From contig JAZSDX010000035.1 in assembly GCA_045531405.1 (NCBI GenBank), positions 45,639 through 109,638 on the forward strand: a stretch of 64,000 nucleotides of DNA. Reading direction: 5' to 3'. Positions 63,777 through 64,000 of this stretch are shown here, one piece after another (position 1 is the stretch's first letter; each line of letters begins with the position of its first letter). The stretch is from RGIG4079 sp045531405 (GTDB lineage: Bacteria > Bacteroidota > Bacteroidia > Bacteroidales > Muribaculaceae). A program made the translations under genes and the position numbers. The notes beneath the pieces are model-generated. The model searched no databases. It was not told the DNA's origin and saw only the letters and a program-made list of their open reading frames with translations.

Positions 63777-64000
63777 TGTCTAGTCCTGACATAGCGTTAC
63801 AGTAAAAAGTAACAAAAAATGGAAGAGACTAAACACAAGTATGTTAAGCGAACGCAACGCGATTATTCAATGCCTTTTAAGTTGGCAGTAGTACAAGAAG
63901 TAGAGCACACAGGAATCGGAGTTTGTGCCGTAGCTCGTAAATATGGAATACAAAGTGAGACAACAGTTACTACTTGGTTAAGAAAATATGGTAACTTTGA
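63777..64000 (+). mobile_element. Left end of an IS3-family insertion sequence
   Basis: The element begins at 63777 with TG (TGTCTAGTCCTGACATAG), where PIN coding sequence stops. It carries the start of a transposase OrfA and continues past the window. The right end and the target duplication are not visible. Confidence 0.65.
63819..64000 (+). CDS. IS3-family transposase OrfA, 3'-truncated by window edge
   Basis: The 60 visible residues (MEETKHKYVKRTQRDYSMPF..., TWLRKYGNF) form the N-terminal helix-turn-helix typical of IS3/IS150 OrfA proteins: FKLAVVQEVEHTG then VARKYGIQSETTVTTWLRKYG. OrfA binds the terminal repeats, and the OrfAB frameshift product carries the DDE catalytic part, which would follow downstream. 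The start ATG is 42 bases inside the left end. Confidence 0.82.
   Translation, partial: MEETKHKYVKRTQRDYSMPFKLAVVQEVEHTGIGVCAVARKYGIQSETTVTTWLRKYGNF

Overview
The window is chromosomal DNA of an AT-rich anaerobic Bacteroidales bacterium, most like the gut Bacteroides/Muribaculaceae group. Pointers are: promoter boxes of the Bacteroidota type (TTTG, 19-20 bp, TAnnTTTG) in front of many genes and few Shine-Dalgarno sequences; an RprX/RprY two-component pair; fused MurF-alanine racemase; DUF4301, DUF5683, DUF2027-Smr, GSCFA and EFR1 proteins; methylmalonyl-CoA mutase genes (succinate-propionate fermentation); and secreted proteins ending in type IX secretion-like tails. The family assignment is inference; the order-level call is firm.

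Layout. 1-5.1 kb: the 3' three quarters of carB, two orphan envelope proteins and a VanX-like dipeptidase. 5.2-12 kb: a large secreted phosphodiester glycosidase-like protein and the mutA-mutB operon, both on the minus strand. 12.3-24.4 kb: a small coiled-coil protein, a metallophosphoesterase-PQQ propeller fusion, dnaG, a BspA-like leucine-rich repeat protein, an NlpC/P60 hydrolase, dnaB, a cysteine-ladder leucine-rich repeat protein and lepA. 24.5-26.8 kb: rprX-rprY. 27.3-34.2 kb, minus strand: alpha-amylase, a tsaC / sugar transferase / ClC-CBS operon, and ndh. 34.4-38.8 kb: SGNH hydrolase, TPR protein and DUF4301 protein, followed by a dead IS remnant. 39.4-42.7 kb, minus strand: surE and a three-gene VTC-domain / DUF4956 / outer-membrane-barrel operon (putative polyphosphate system). 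42.9 kb: three DnaA-box-like 9-mers 10 bp apart beside parAB (possible origin region). 43-50.7 kb: parA, parB, DUF5683, a LysM lytic transglycosylase, an OPT transporter and a MATE exporter. 50.7-56.1 kb, minus strand: murF-alr, GSCFA and a PorE-like OmpA lipoprotein. 56.3-59.6 kb: a tricorn-like S41 protease gene broken by one frameshift. 59.7-62.9 kb: EFR1 flavodoxin-ferredoxin, DUF2027-Smr and queA.

The right end (62.88-64.0 kb) is a mobile-DNA scar: the 3' half of a tRNA gene (a likely att site), fragments of a phage terminase, a PIN-domain gene cut in half, and the left end of an IS3-family element running off the window.

Functional themes are envelope building and remodelling (murF-alr, lytic transglycosylase, NlpC/P60, VanX-like peptidase, undecaprenyl-phosphate sugar transferase, PorE-like protein), replication and segregation (dnaG, dnaB, parAB) and anaerobic metabolism (mutAB, ndh, EFR1). 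The best candidate for a poorly described system is the VTC-DUF4956-barrel operon, which shares its upstream region with the DnaA-box-like array.
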